Shown piece after piece: positions 25,815 through 33,803 of a DNA stretch of 64,000 nucleotides. This DNA comes from Mesorhizobium atlanticum. GTDB taxonomy: Bacteria > Pseudomonadota > Alphaproteobacteria > Rhizobiales > Rhizobiaceae. Numbering within the stretch: position 1 is the first letter of the stretch; every line of letters begins with the position of its first letter. Location of the stretch: positions 186,001 through 250,000 of the forward strand of contig NZ_QMBQ01000001.1 in assembly GCF_003289965.1 (NCBI RefSeq), written 5' to 3'. A program made the position numbers and the translations under genes. Under the pieces are notes generated by a model. That model did no database searches, was not told where the DNA came from, and worked only from the letters and a program-made list of their open reading frames with translations.

Positions 25815-25821
25815 GAAATGC

Positions 25822-26505
25822 CTAGATATCGAACTCGCCCTGCCCTTCGTCCATGGCGCTGACCGTCTCGGCCGCGAGCGCGCGGGTGATCGGCGTCTTG
25901 CGCTCGAGCGCGGCGCGGTCGAGGCGCCCGACGACCCGCATGGCGGTGCCGAGCGAACGCTCGATGCGGCGCACCAGATATTGCACCACATGCGGCTCGA
26001 CCTCGACCTGGCGGTCGGCGAAGAGCTTCGTGATGACGCCGGCAAGCAGCAGGTCGTCGGGCTCATGGATCTCGATCGTCGCCGCCGCCTTCAGCCGCGA
26101 GACGAGGTCGGGCAGCGCGACGCGCCAGGCCGAGGGGAAACGCCGCGCCGTAAGCAGCAGCGTCGAGCCCGCGCCACGCACTTCGTTGATGAGGTGGAAC
26201 AGGCCCTGCTCATCGATCGCCGCCTTGTCGATATCGTCGATGAGCACCGGCCTGATGCCGAGGCCGGCAATGTGCTCGCCGATCCGGCCTGGATCGATGG
26301 CGACGGCATGCGCCCGCTCCTGCCATATCCGGGCGAGATGCGTCTTGCCCGAGCCGGGCGGCCCGGCCAGCACGACCACCGGCGACGGCCAGTCCGGCCA
26401 GCGGTCGATCAGCGATGCGGCTTGCGCGTTGGTGCCCGAGACCACGAGCTCGTCGCGCGAATAGCCGGTGCCGTGGCCGAGATCGAGCGGCAGCTGGCGC
26501 GGCAT
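25822..26505 (-). CDS. hdaA: HdaA, DnaA-related replication regulator
   Basis: 227 residues. The N-terminal RQLPLDL (residues 3-9) is a beta-clamp binding motif of Hda proteins. The AAA+ domain shows Walker A GPPGSGKTH (48-56) and Walker B LIDDID (about 88-93), and no DnaA domain IV follows. HdaA with the sliding clamp stimulates ATP hydrolysis by DnaA after initiation. The ATG at 26505 is used; a GTG upstream would overlap the AI-2E gene. Position beside purM/purN and a CDP-alcohol phosphatidyltransferase is the conserved alphaproteobacterial neighbourhood. Confidence 0.86.
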   Translation of the reverse strand: MPRQLPLDLGHGTGYSRDELVVSGTNAQAASLIDRWPDWPSPVVVLAGPPGSGKTHLARIWQERAHAVAIDPGRIGEHIAGLGIRPVLIDDIDKAAIDEQGLFHLINEVRGAGSTLLLTARRFPSAWRVALPDLVSRLKAAATIEIHEPDDLLLAGVITKLFADRQVEVEPHVVQYLVRRIERSLGTAMRVVGRLDRAALERKTPITRALAAETVSAMDEGQGEFDI

Positions 26506-26527
26506 ATCGGTTCGCTCGCCGGCCACT

Positions 26528-27778
26528 TCAGCCACGCGGCTTCGTGCGATGGCCGCCGCCGCGATCGGCCGGCAATGGCGGCACGGGCTCTGTGGCGTGA
26601 CCCTTGTAAAGCGGCGATTCGAGGTAGCGGGCGATGGCGAAGCGCACCAAGACGCCAATCGCCGCCGAGGCCGGCACGGCAATCAGAAGGCCGACGAAAC
26701 CGAACAGCGCGCCGAAGGCAAACAGCGCGAACATCAGCCAGACCGGATGCAGGCCGACGCTCTTGCCGACCAGCCGGGGCTGCAGGATGTTGCCCTCGAT
26801 GAACTGGCCGACGAAGAACACGCAGGCCACCAGCACCACCATGGTCCAGTCCGGCCAGAACTGGACGAAGGCGACGCCGACGGCGAGCACCAGCCCGGTC
26901 AAGGATCCGACATAGGGGATGAAGGAGATCACCCCGGCGAAGAAGCCGATGAGGATGGCGAAGTTCAAGCCGGTCAGCGTCAGCCCGGTGGCATACATGG
27001 CGCCGAGCACCAGGCAGAGCGTGCCCTGGCCGCGCACGAAGCCGGCGGTGGCGGTGTTGATGTCGCGGGCGAGCGCGCGCACCGTCTCGACATGGTCGCG
27101 CGGCACCCAGCCGTCGACCTCGGCCACCATGCGGTCCCAGTCGAGCAACATGTAGAAGGCGACGACCGGGGTGACGACGAACAGGCTGACCACCGAGACC
27201 AGCGCCACGCCGGAGCTCCAGATCGAGGTGAAGACGGTGGTGAGCAGGCTGAAGCCGGAGGTCAGGAGCGAGTTCAGCCCGTCGCGCAGGCCGGCGGCGT
27301 TGACGCCAAAACGCTGCTCCAGCCATTTCGGGTCGAAGCTGGTGATCAGCGACTGCAGGCGCGTGAGATATTCCGGCAGCTTGCGGGCGAAATCGGCCAT
27401 CTGGGTGGCCAGCACCGGCACGAGGATGACGAAGGCCAGCACCACCACGACGATGAAAGCGATCAGGATCACCACCGTCGCCATCAGGCGCGAGAGGCCG
27501 AGCCGCTGCAGCCAGTCGGCGACCGGATCGAGGAAATAGGCGAGCACCATGCCGGCGACGAAAGGCAGGAGGATGCCTGAGAAGACATAGAGGAACAGCG
27601 CCAGCAGGACGCCCGTTGCCACCCAGAAGAAGACCTGACGGCGAAGCCCACCGGAGCTGTCGTCAGCGGCGATCACCGCGCCATCGTAGTCAGGCGTCCG
27701 TGCTGGAGCCGCCCCACTTGCCGATGCCCGACTTGGTGTTGTCGTTCTGGGAGTTGCTCGTCCGGGAGCCTTCGCCAT
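26528..27778 (-). CDS. AI-2E family transporter (PerM/YdiK-like)
   Basis: 416 residues with about eight membrane segments in the AI-2E family layout: a helical pair near residues 48-85 (FFWVATGVLLALFLYVF), an extended soluble region 120-200, then the conserved GFFAGVISFIPYVGSL and a final cluster (FFVGQFIEGNILQPRLVG). Family members export small molecules or solutes, and the substrate is not inferable. The ATG at 27778 overlaps the upstream phosphatidyltransferase gene by 89 bases; a GTG at 27676 would avoid the overlap. hdaA starts 22 bases after it ends. Confidence 0.83.
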   Translation of the reverse strand: MAKAPGRATPRTTTPSRASASGAAPARTPDYDGAVIAADDSSGGLRRQVFFWVATGVLLALFLYVFSGILLPFVAGMVLAYFLDPVADWLQRLGLSRLMATVVILIAFIVVVVLAFVILVPVLATQMADFARKLPEYLTRLQSLITSFDPKWLEQRFGVNAAGLRDGLNSLLTSGFSLLTTVFTSIWSSGVALVSVVSLFVVTPVVAFYMLLDWDRMVAEVDGWVPRDHVETVRALARDINTATAGFVRGQGTLCLVLGAMYATGLTLTGLNFAILIGFFAGVISFIPYVGSLTGLVLAVGVAFVQFWPDWTMVVLVACVFFVGQFIEGNILQPRLVGKSVGLHPVWLMFALFAFGALFGFVGLLIAVPASAAIGVLVRFAIARYLESPLYKGHATEPVPPLPADRGGGHRTKPRG

Positions 27779-28307
27779 AGCCGCTCATATGCCTCAGCCA
27801 AGCCACGAGATAGGCCGCGGCCGAAGCCACGGTCAAGACCCCGGTCAGCAATATGAGCGCGGTCCGCAGCAGGCCCAGATGCGCGGCAAAGGCCAGCTCA
27901 CCCAGCACAAGCGCCGCCAGCACGATCTGCGTGGCGGTGTTGGCCTTCGAAACGAAGAGCGGCTTCACCTCGACCGGATTGCTCATCACGCTGGACAGGA
28001 GAACGGCGCAGACGATGAGCCCGTCACGCGAGACCATGGTGACCACCAGCCAGAGCGGCAATTCTCCGGCAAAGCCCATGACGACGAAGGCCGAGACCAG
28101 CAAAAGCTTGTCGGCGACCGGATCGAGATAGGCGCCGAGGCGGGACGACTGGTTCCAGCGGCGCGCTATGAAGCCGTCGACGCCGTCGGAAATGCCGGCG
28201 ACGAGGAAGCTGGCGAAGGCCCACCCCCAAAGCGACTGCAGCATGGCCAGCACCACGGCGGGCACAAGCAGCAGCCGCATGATCGTGATCATGTTGGGGA
28301 TGGTCAC
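27690..28307 (-). CDS. CDP-alcohol phosphatidyltransferase family protein
   Basis: 205 residues from a GTG at 28307 (VTIPNMITIMRLLLVP), matching the usual start of PgsA-like enzymes. The catalytic motif D-G-x2-A-R-x8-G-x3-D-x3-D is complete in the segment from DGFIARRW to GAYLDPVAD. About five membrane helices follow. Such enzymes transfer a phosphatidyl group from CDP-diacylglycerol to an alcohol. The neighbourhood suggests the PgsA-like protein commonly next to hdaA/purM rather than the main PgsA. The C-terminus ends in a polar Ser/Asn-rich tail. Confidence 0.83.
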   Translation of the reverse strand: MTIPNMITIMRLLLVPAVVLAMLQSLWGWAFASFLVAGISDGVDGFIARRWNQSSRLGAYLDPVADKLLLVSAFVVMGFAGELPLWLVVTMVSRDGLIVCAVLLSSVMSNPVEVKPLFVSKANTATQIVLAALVLGELAFAAHLGLLRTALILLTGVLTVASAAAYLVAWLRHMSGYGEGSRTSNSQNDNTKSGIGKWGGSSTDA

Positions 28308-28375
28308 CTGATGTCCCGTCGTGACTTTTTTGTCGGGGAATAGATGAGGGAGATGGAAGATAGGTGCAAGAGCGA

Positions 28376-28460
28376 TGCGGCGAAGCTGCCAATCTCCCGC
28401 AAGCGGGGAGATTGGCCGTAGCCTCGGCTTTCGCCAATCACCCCGCTTTTCCTCGGGAAC
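28376..28460. repeat. Family C intergenic repeat, copy 1
   Basis: A hairpin caatctccc/gggagattg (about 28389-28414) followed by ctttcgccaatcacc. A related arrangement, hairpin then ctttcgccaatcatc, occurs at 49463-49516. It sits between the divergent phosphatidyltransferase and purM genes. Confidence 0.5.
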
Positions 28461-28543
28461 AAACTCCCTCACCCGCGCGTCATCCTTGCTCCCCGAAACC
28501 ATTCATGCGAAGAGCCCGCAATGGAAACAGGGATGAGCCGGAT

Positions 28544-29623
28544 ATGAGCAAGGGCGACAAGGCCAAGCGCAAGAATGGGCTCACCTATGCCGAGGCGGGC
28601 GTCGACATCGACGCCGGCAATCTGATGGTCGAGAAGATCAAGCCGCTGGTGCGCGCGACGCGCCGGCCGGGCGCGGATGGCGAGATCGGCGGGTTCGGCG
28701 GGCTGTTCGACCTGAAGGCGGCCGGCTTCACCGATCCGGTGCTGGTCGCGGCCAATGACGGCGTCGGCACAAAGCTCAAGATCGCCATCGATTCCGGCAA
28801 GCACGACACGATCGGCATCGACCTCGTCGCCATGTGCGTCAACGACATCGTCGTGCAGGGCGCCGAGCCGCTGTTCTTCCTCGACTATTTCGCCACTGGC
28901 AAGCTCGATCCGGACCAGGGCGCCTCGATCGTCGGCGGCATCGCCGAGGGCTGCCGGCAGGCCGGCTGCGCGCTGATCGGCGGCGAGACGGCCGAAATGC
29001 CCGGCATGTACCACGCCAAGGACTATGACCTTGCGGGTTTCGCGGTCGGCGCGGCCGAACGTGGCCAGTTGCTGCCGACCGACGACATCGTCGAGGGCGA
29101 CGTGCTGCTCGGCCTTTCCTCCTCCGGCCTGCACTCCAACGGCTTTTCGCTGGTGCGCCGCGTCGTTGCCGCGAGCGGCCTTGGCTGGAGCGATCCGGCG
29201 CCGTTCAACGAGGAGCTCAGCCTCGCCGAGGCGCTGCTCGAGCCGACGCGCATCTATGTGAAGTCTATTCTCAAAGCGATCCGCAACACGCATGGCATCA
29301 AGGCGCTGGCCCACATCACCGGCGGCGGTTTCCCGGAAAACATTCCGCGCGTGCTGCCGAAGGATTTTTCGGCCGAGCTCGACCTCGAGGCGATCGACGT
29401 GCCGCCGGTATTCTCGTGGCTGGCAAAGAGCGGCGGCGTGGCACCGGAAGAAATGATGCGCACCTTCAATTGCGGCATCGGCATGATCCTCGCCGTCGCC
29501 TCCGGCCAGGCGGCGCAGGTCGCGGCAGTGCTGCAGGAAGCCGGCGAGACGGTGACGCCGATCGGCCGGATCGTGCCGCGCCGCGACGCCGGCGTCATCT
29601 ACAGGGGCTCGATCGGCCTATGA
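28544..29623 (+). CDS. purM: PurM, phosphoribosylformylglycinamidine cyclo-ligase
   Basis: 359 residues. Signature sequences of AIR synthetase are present: [15 protein letters not shown] at the N-terminus, [33 protein letters not shown], and [13 protein letters not shown]. It makes aminoimidazole ribotide in purine synthesis, ATP dependent, in the cytosol. The ATG at 28544 is used although the open frame starts earlier. The TGA stop overlaps the ATG of purN by 4 bases, giving translational coupling. Confidence 0.95.
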   Translation: MSKGDKAKRKNGLTYAEAGVDIDAGNLMVEKIKPLVRATRRPGADGEIGGFGGLFDLKAAGFTDPVLVAANDGVGTKLKIAIDSGKHDTIGIDLVAMCVNDIVVQGAEPLFFLDYFATGKLDPDQGASIVGGIAEGCRQAGCALIGGETAEMPGMYHAKDYDLAGFAVGAAERGQLLPTDDIVEGDVLLGLSSSGLHSNGFSLVRRVVAASGLGWSDPAPFNEELSLAEALLEPTRIYVKSILKAIRNTHGIKALAHITGGGFPENIPRVLPKDFSAELDLEAIDVPPVFSWLAKSGGVAPEEMMRTFNCGIGMILAVASGQAAQVAAVLQEAGETVTPIGRIVPRRDAGVIYRGSIGL

Positions 29624-30327
29624 GCAGGAAGCGCACGGTCGTCCTGATCTCGGGGCGCGGCTCCAACATGACGGCGCTGATCGCGGCCGCCGCCGATCCC
29701 AGTTATCCAGCTGAAATCGTCGGCGTGATCTCCGACCGCGCCAACGCCGCCGGTCTCGGCATCGCTCAGTCGCGCGGCATCGCCACCAAGGTCATCCAGC
29801 GCGCCGACCATCCGAGCAAGGATGCCTATGATGCCGCGATCGATGCCGCGCTCACCGGATTCGGCGCCGAGATCGTGGCGCTCGCCGGCTATATGCGCAT
29901 CCTCGGCCGTGGCCTTGTCGAGAAATGGCAGGGGCGCATGGTCAACATCCACCCTGCCCTGCTGCCGGCCTTCAAGGGATTGGATACGCATGCGCGCGCA
30001 ATCCGCGCCGGCGTGCGCATCCATGGCTGCTCGGTGCATTTCGTCACGCCGGAGATGGATGACGGCCCGATCATCGCGCAGGCCGCCGTGCCGGTGATGG
30101 TCGGCGACAACGAGGACACGCTTGCCGCACGCGTGCTGAAAGCCGAGCATCGGCTCTATCCGCTGGCGCTCGGCCTCGTCGCGGAGGGCAAGGCGAGCAT
30201 GGAAAAGGGCCACACAGTGCTTGCCCATTTCGCCGACGACGCCGAGAACGCCAGCTCGGTGGTGATGGCGCCGGATCCGCTGCGCGAGGAGACCGACCTC
30301 GAACAGCTGGCGCGGATCACGCCGTAG
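29620..30327 (+). CDS. purN: PurN, phosphoribosylglycinamide formyltransferase
   Basis: 235 residues. The formyl transferase core has the substrate-binding start [13 protein letters not shown], the catalytic [16 protein letters not shown] with Asn-His, and the conserved [17 protein letters not shown] with Asp. It formylates GAR using 10-formyl-tetrahydrofolate. The start ATG overlaps the purM stop. A C-terminal extension of about 35 residues ([17 protein letters not shown]) is usual for rhizobial forms. An unknown gene begins 4 bases after its stop. Confidence 0.94.
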   Translation: MSRKRTVVLISGRGSNMTALIAAAADPSYPAEIVGVISDRANAAGLGIAQSRGIATKVIQRADHPSKDAYDAAIDAALTGFGAEIVALAGYMRILGRGLVEKWQGRMVNIHPALLPAFKGLDTHARAIRAGVRIHGCSVHFVTPEMDDGPIIAQAAVPVMVGDNEDTLAARVLKAEHRLYPLALGLVAEGKASMEKGHTVLAHFADDAENASSVVMAPDPLREETDLEQLARITP

Positions 30328-30331
30328 GCGA

Positions 30332-31171
30332 GTGGGCGCAGTGCTTGACAAGCGGGCAAGGGAAATTCTCCTCCAGACGTTCTGGAAGAACGGCTGGATC
30401 AGGGACACGGACAGACGCATCTCACCCGACGATTTCGCTTACGCAAAGCGCATGGGGTATATGTTCGACCCTATCAAACTGTCGCACGATCAGGTGGTCT
30501 CGCAACTGATCGAGGAGCGTGACCGAGCAAACCCGACTGCTCTTTCCGATGCTTTCCTAGCAAGCCTCGGCAGCCGTCGATTGGATCTGAGGTCGGCGCT
30601 CGGCAGTTACGCGTTCGCCACAAACTTTCCTCGACATGAAATCGCCGCTACCCCCGCTACCGTCGTTCCTTCTGGCGCTCGACGATGCGCGTGGTGCGGG
30701 TTCTACGGGCACCCAACTCCTGCCGAATTCGATCTGAACGTGCTAAATTTCGAGCGCCACAAATGGGGTGGCGTGCGTCGCGACAATCCAACCTATGTCT
30801 GGCTGGACCTGTCGCTCTTTCGAACAGAGCCGCTCCCGGAGTCTACAGCCGCCGACAGACAGACAATGCATCGCATAATAGAGACGGCGAGTTCCATGCG
30901 GGCCGTCGCAACGGTAAGCGACCTGGAAAAGGCACTCGCCGGCACCTTCCAATCGTCCAAGGCCGAGAGACGCGTGCTCATTGAAATTCTTGCCGTTTGC
31001 GGGGTTCTTCAACCAAGAAACCGAAGCGGATATTTCGGCGAGTTCACACTTGCCAATGAGCGAGAGCATACCGGCCAGCATCTGAACGACTGGCGCTATC
31101 CTGCGATATGGTGGCGAGGGTCGGACGGAGTGAGCGAGAGCGCGCTTGCCGCGCACTTTCCAGGCTTGTGA
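30332..31171 (+). CDS. Hypothetical protein with CxxC motif, 279 aa
   Basis: Begins 4 bases after purN at a GTG (30332); a second GTG at 30341 is also possible. Soluble, no signal peptide. Visible features are a helical N-terminal third (REILLQTFWKNGWI), a CAWCGFYGH motif near residue 118 that could hold a metal or be redox active, and a GYFGEFTLANEREH segment near the C-terminus. I do not recognise the family. The base composition is less GC-rich than purMN, which suggests recent acquisition next to a core operon. Confidence 0.6.
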   Translation: MGAVLDKRAREILLQTFWKNGWIRDTDRRISPDDFAYAKRMGYMFDPIKLSHDQVVSQLIEERDRANPTALSDAFLASLGSRRLDLRSALGSYAFATNFPRHEIAATPATVVPSGARRCAWCGFYGHPTPAEFDLNVLNFERHKWGGVRRDNPTYVWLDLSLFRTEPLPESTAADRQTMHRIIETASSMRAVATVSDLEKALAGTFQSSKAERRVLIEILAVCGVLQPRNRSGYFGEFTLANEREHTGQHLNDWRYPAIWWRGSDGVSESALAAHFPGL

Positions 31172-31198
31172 ATCGCTGGCCTAAGGGGAGTCGGAGCC

Positions 31199-31531
31199 TT
31201 GGAGATCTTCGACAGCGCGGTCCGTACCAAAGGCGATTTCGCCGGCGTCTTCGAGTATGAAGAGACCGATGGCCCGCAGAGCGCCACAGCTTATTTTTAC
31301 CTGTGCGAGGCCCAGGGCGAAGCAGCCGGGCCGATCATCGGCATAATCCATATTCGTTCAGGAGCCTGGTCGATCACCGAGGCCGACATCGCCGTCAAAT
31401 GGGATAGAGGCGAACAGCGCGTAGGCCTCTTCGTCTTTGGTGCGCTGACCGCGGCCTTCGACATCGAGACGGGGGCGAGATACGGTGGTAGGCATGGCAA
31501 GGATTTCAACGCCGAGATTCCGTGGTCCTGA
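31199..31531 (+). CDS. Hypothetical protein, possibly DUF2251-like
   Basis: 110 residues from a TTG at 31199 (AAGGGGAG upstream). Predicted mostly beta-strand: GDFAGVFEYEETD, then TAYFYLCEAQGE, IIGIIHIRSG and VGLFVFGALTAAFDIETG. The opening EIFDSAVRTKGDFAGVFE is reminiscent of DUF2251 proteins, which have no known function. No signal or membrane segment. The SixA-like gene begins 3 bases after its stop, so the two are cotranscribed. Confidence 0.6.
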   Translation: MEIFDSAVRTKGDFAGVFEYEETDGPQSATAYFYLCEAQGEAAGPIIGIIHIRSGAWSITEADIAVKWDRGEQRVGLFVFGALTAAFDIETGARYGGRHGKDFNAEIPWS

Positions 31532-31534
31532 TCG

Positions 31535-32050
31535 ATGCCCGTGAAACAGCTCCTCGTCCTGCGCCACGCCAAGTCGAGCTGGGACGATCCCGCACTTACC
31601 GATTTCGACCGTCCTCTCGCCCCGCGCGGGCTGAAAACCGCGCCGCTGATGGGGCGGGAGCTTGCCCGGCGCGGCTGGCTACCGGATCTGGCGCTGGTCT
31701 CGCCGGCGCTGCGCGCCCGCGATACCTGGCGGCTGGTCGCCCAGGAACTACCGAAGCATGTGCAGGCGGAATTCGCGGAAGAGCTCTACGAGGCGGCGCC
31801 TGCCACCGTCCTGGCGCGCGTGCGGCAGGTCAAGGCGACGAATCTGCTGGTGATCGGCCACAATCCCGGCCTGCAGCAGTTCGTGTTGCGGCTGGCCGGC
31901 GCCGGCTCGGATGAGAGCGTTTTCAAGAAGATCGAAGCGAAGTTTCTGACGGCGGCACTTGCGCGGTTCACGCTGGACGAGGATTGGGCGGATCTTGCGT
32001 TGGGCGGTGCCAGGCTGACGCATTGCCTGCGGCCCAAGGATTTGCGGTAG
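31535..32050 (+). CDS. SixA-like histidine phosphatase
   Basis: 171 residues of the histidine phosphatase superfamily. The catalytic RHAK motif is R10-H11-A12-K13 in LLVLRHAKSSWDD, and the second His lies in NLLVIGHNPGLQQF at about residue 109. SixA proteins dephosphorylate phosphohistidine on signalling proteins such as ArcB or PTS components. It starts 3 bases after the preceding gene. A perfect hairpin terminator follows at 32078-32103. Confidence 0.85.
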   Translation: MPVKQLLVLRHAKSSWDDPALTDFDRPLAPRGLKTAPLMGRELARRGWLPDLALVSPALRARDTWRLVAQELPKHVQAEFAEELYEAAPATVLARVRQVKATNLLVIGHNPGLQQFVLRLAGAGSDESVFKKIEAKFLTAALARFTLDEDWADLALGGARLTHCLRPKDLR

Positions 32051-32077
32051 CGCCCGGAGCTTGCCGGTCCAATAAGC

Positions 32078-32103
32078 AAGGCGGCGGGCAAGCCCGCCGC
32101 CTT
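32078..32103. terminator. Terminator between SixA-like and DUF680 genes
   Basis: A perfect 12-bp stem (32078-32089 with 32092-32103) with a 2-base loop, followed on the plus strand by TTTGGTATTTT. It lies between convergent stop codons (32050 and 32129) and could serve both. Confidence 0.85.
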
Positions 32104-32128
32104 TGGTATTTTCAAAGAAGCGGATCAA

Positions 32129-32374
32129 TTACCTACCCCAGTTGTCCGGTGACGGACCCCAATCCGCGGCGCCGGTCGCGCCGGTCTTCATGTCGGTATC
32201 GACCTTGGGGGCCGGCGTGACTGTCTTGTGCTTCGGGATCGAAGCCGTGACGCTGCTGTCGGCGCCGACGGCTGACTGGTTCACACCATCAGCGCCGTAG
32301 TGATCGCTGCCAGCGGATGCGGTGCCCATGGCGGCGACAAGCATGGCGGCCGCGACGAATGCAATCCTGGTCAT
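32129..32374 (-). CDS. DUF680 exported protein, copy 1 (divergent)
   Basis: 81 residues from the ATG at 32374 (AAGGAA upstream). A Sec signal peptide, MTRIAFVAAAMLVAAMGTAS, ends AGSDHYG; the mature part is small and polar: ADGVNQSAVGADSSVTASI, then a Lys/Thr/Pro stretch and ending DWGPSPDNWGR. This is the DUF680 family, small exported proteins of mesorhizobia with no known function. The C-terminus NWGR is like the one at 33272 (IWGR) and differs from the LFGNH ending of the two middle copies. Confidence 0.83.
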   Translation of the reverse strand: MTRIAFVAAAMLVAAMGTASAGSDHYGADGVNQSAVGADSSVTASIPKHKTVTPAPKVDTDMKTGATGAADWGPSPDNWGR

Positions 32375-32537
32375 GTTCGATTTCCTTGTTCCGTGTCGTT
32401 TGATCGGCAGTGGCCTTGGGAGGATGGCCCCCGCTGCCGAGAAGACCGGCGGCGGCCGGGATTTATTCCCCGCACCTTCGCTTTTCAGCGGCCAGAGCAG
32501 CCTCGGCTTCAACTTCGATCGGAAAAAGGAGAACGAT

Positions 32538-32567
32538 TACAAATACTTGTGATACAAATACTTGTGA
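32538..32567. repeat. 15-bp perfect tandem repeat upstream of DUF680 copy 1
   Basis: TACAAATACTTGTGA occurs twice in direct succession (32538-32552 and 32553-32567). Each unit contains an imperfect palindrome ACAAATACTTGT. It lies about 165 bases upstream of the copy 1 start codon, in a stretch where the upstream gene ends at 32650. Possibly a regulatory site or a recent slip duplication. Confidence 0.7.
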
Positions 32568-32607
32568 AGCGATTCATGCCACCAGTAGCCGGCTTCACAA
32601 ACGCAGA

Positions 32608-32628
32608 GCGGCGGGACAAGCCCGCCGC
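32608..32628. terminator. Hairpin downstream of DUF680 copy 2
   Basis: GCGGCGGG (32608-32615) and CCCGCCGC (32621-32628) form an 8-bp stem with a 5-base loop, 22 bases beyond the stop at 32650 of copy 2. The T run lies on the plus-strand side, so termination on the minus strand would be weak. Confidence 0.5.
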
Positions 32629-32649
32629 CTGAGTTTTTTGCAGACCGGA

Positions 32650-32856
32650 TCAGTGGTTGCCGAACAGGTCGTGATTGGCGCCCTGCACGACCGGCTGATG
32701 GATATCCGCGTCGGGCTTCGTGACCGAGGCTGTTGCGGTCCGGTCGACGGTGGTGACCGGCCGATTGGCGTTGGCCGAGCCGTAATTGTCGGAGCTGGCG
32801 AAAGCAGTGCCGGTGGCGACGAGAATGGCGGCTGCGGTAAGGACGAACTTGGTCAT
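32650..32856 (-). CDS. DUF680 exported protein, copy 2
   Basis: 68 residues from the ATG at 32856, with AGGAGT 8 bases upstream. Signal peptide MTKFVLTAAAILVATGTAFA, then SSDNYGSANANRPVTTVD, TATAS and the terminal VVQGANHDLFGNH. It is most like copy 3 (same length, same LFGNH ending). The longer upstream frame is not protein-like. Secreted or periplasmic; function unknown. Confidence 0.85.
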   Translation of the reverse strand: MTKFVLTAAAILVATGTAFASSDNYGSANANRPVTTVDRTATASVTKPDADIHQPVVQGANHDLFGNH

Positions 32857-33010
32857 TTCAAATACTCCTGGTTCTGGGGTTGCGCTGTTATCGATCGGGA
32901 GCGATTGACGATCCGATGACCAGCCAATCGGCACGGCACGCACTGGACATCGCCCGGGTGCTGCCCGCTCGTTCCACTGGTCTGAATTTCCCTGGATCGG
33001 CCCCGTCCGA

Positions 33011-33217
33011 TTAGTGGTTGCCGAACAGGTTGTGATCAGCGCCCGTGACGACCGGCTTCTGAGCGCCCGCGTCCGACTTCTGGATCGAAGCGGTGGACGA
33101 GGTGTCGACCGAGGCGGCCGGCTGGTTGGCATTGGCCGAACCGTAGTTGTCCGAGCCGGCGAAAGCAGCACCGGTGGCAACGAGAAGGGCGGCGGCGGTA
33201 AGAGCGATCTTGGTCAT
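33011..33217 (-). CDS. DUF680 exported protein, copy 3
   Basis: 68 residues from the ATG at 33217; leader TCTGGAGTAACTCAA just before it. Signal peptide MTKIALTAAALLVATGAAFA, mature AGSDNYGSANANQPAASVD, TSSTASIQKSD and ending VVTGADHNLFGNH. The signal peptide is nearly identical to copy 4, which indicates a recent duplication. It is 54 bases downstream of copy 4 on the same strand. Confidence 0.87.
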   Translation of the reverse strand: MTKIALTAAALLVATGAAFAGSDNYGSANANQPAASVDTSSTASIQKSDAGAQKPVVTGADHNLFGNH

Positions 33218-33271
33218 TTGAGTTACTCCAGATTCAAGTTGTTGGTTGACGTTGGTCAGGAAGGGGCCGGA

Positions 33272-33502
33272 TTAGCGGCCCCAGATGCCCTGGCCGGATT
33301 CCGGCTGGTTCTGAGCCGGCCTGATGTGAAGGTCGCGCTGCTCGAACTTGCGGATCGAACCCGTGACGGTGTTGTCGACCTTGCCCGCGGGGGCGGTCAC
33401 GGCCGGCTGATTGACGTTGTCGGAACCGTAATGGTCACTGCCGGCAAAGGCGCCGCTCGTAGCGACGAGGAGGGCAGCGGCGGTAAGAGCAATCTTGGTC
33501 AT
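33272..33502 (-). CDS. DUF680 exported protein, copy 4
   Basis: 76 residues from the ATG at 33502 with leader TCTGGAGTACTTAAA, almost the same as copy 3. Signal peptide MTKIALTAAALLVATSGAFA, then AGSDHYGSDNVNQPAVTAP and a variant C-terminal half (RKFEQRDLHIRPAQNQPE) ending IWGR. The stop codon lies in the loop of a hairpin (33263-33269 with 33276-33282). It is the promoter-proximal gene of the array. Confidence 0.86.
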   Translation of the reverse strand: MTKIALTAAALLVATSGAFAGSDHYGSDNVNQPAVTAPAGKVDNTVTGSIRKFEQRDLHIRPAQNQPESGQGIWGR

Positions 33503-33625
33503 TTTAAGTACTCCAGATTTTCAAAGTCATGTCCGTCTAGTGGCGTGCCTTGATGGAAATTCGCGTCGCTCGGACCACCCCGAGATGGGTCTGCCCTGCT
33601 GCCAGTTCCAATCACGAAAAGTTGT

Positions 33626-33644
33626 GAACCGAACCGTTCGGTTC
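33626..33644. promoter_or_regulatory. Palindromic operator-like site 1
   Basis: A perfect 19-bp interrupted palindrome, core AACCGAAC-C-GTTCGGTT (33627-33643). It is 124 bases upstream of DUF680 copy 4. Site 2 at 33787 is its reverse complement. The region 33503-33985 between the divergent genes otherwise holds no gene. The shape is typical of a TetR-family operator; no tetR gene is adjacent. Confidence 0.6.
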
Positions 33645-33786
33645 GATCTTGAAATTGCGTGAAAGCCCAAGCGGCTAAACACTTATCATTTGATATCAAT
33701 CGGTTACGGCGAGCGACTGTCGAGATGCCACTCTGGCCAGACCTGCCAGCGTTCACTGTGGTTACACGAACCGTCAACATTAATTG

Positions 33787-33803
33787 AACCGAACGGTTCG
33801 GTT
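33787..33803. promoter_or_regulatory. Palindromic operator-like site 2
   Basis: AACCGAAC-G-GTTCGGTT, 17 bp, the same sequence as site 1 read from the other strand, 160 bases away (start to start). It is about 180 bases upstream of the response regulator start. The identity of both sites supports a common regulator acting on the intergenic region. Confidence 0.6.

Noticed and set aside
28364-28543. Upstream extension of the purM frame to 28364
   Set aside because: The added 60 residues contain repeat-derived sequence and no family match; the ATG at 28544 agrees with the usual PurM N-terminus.
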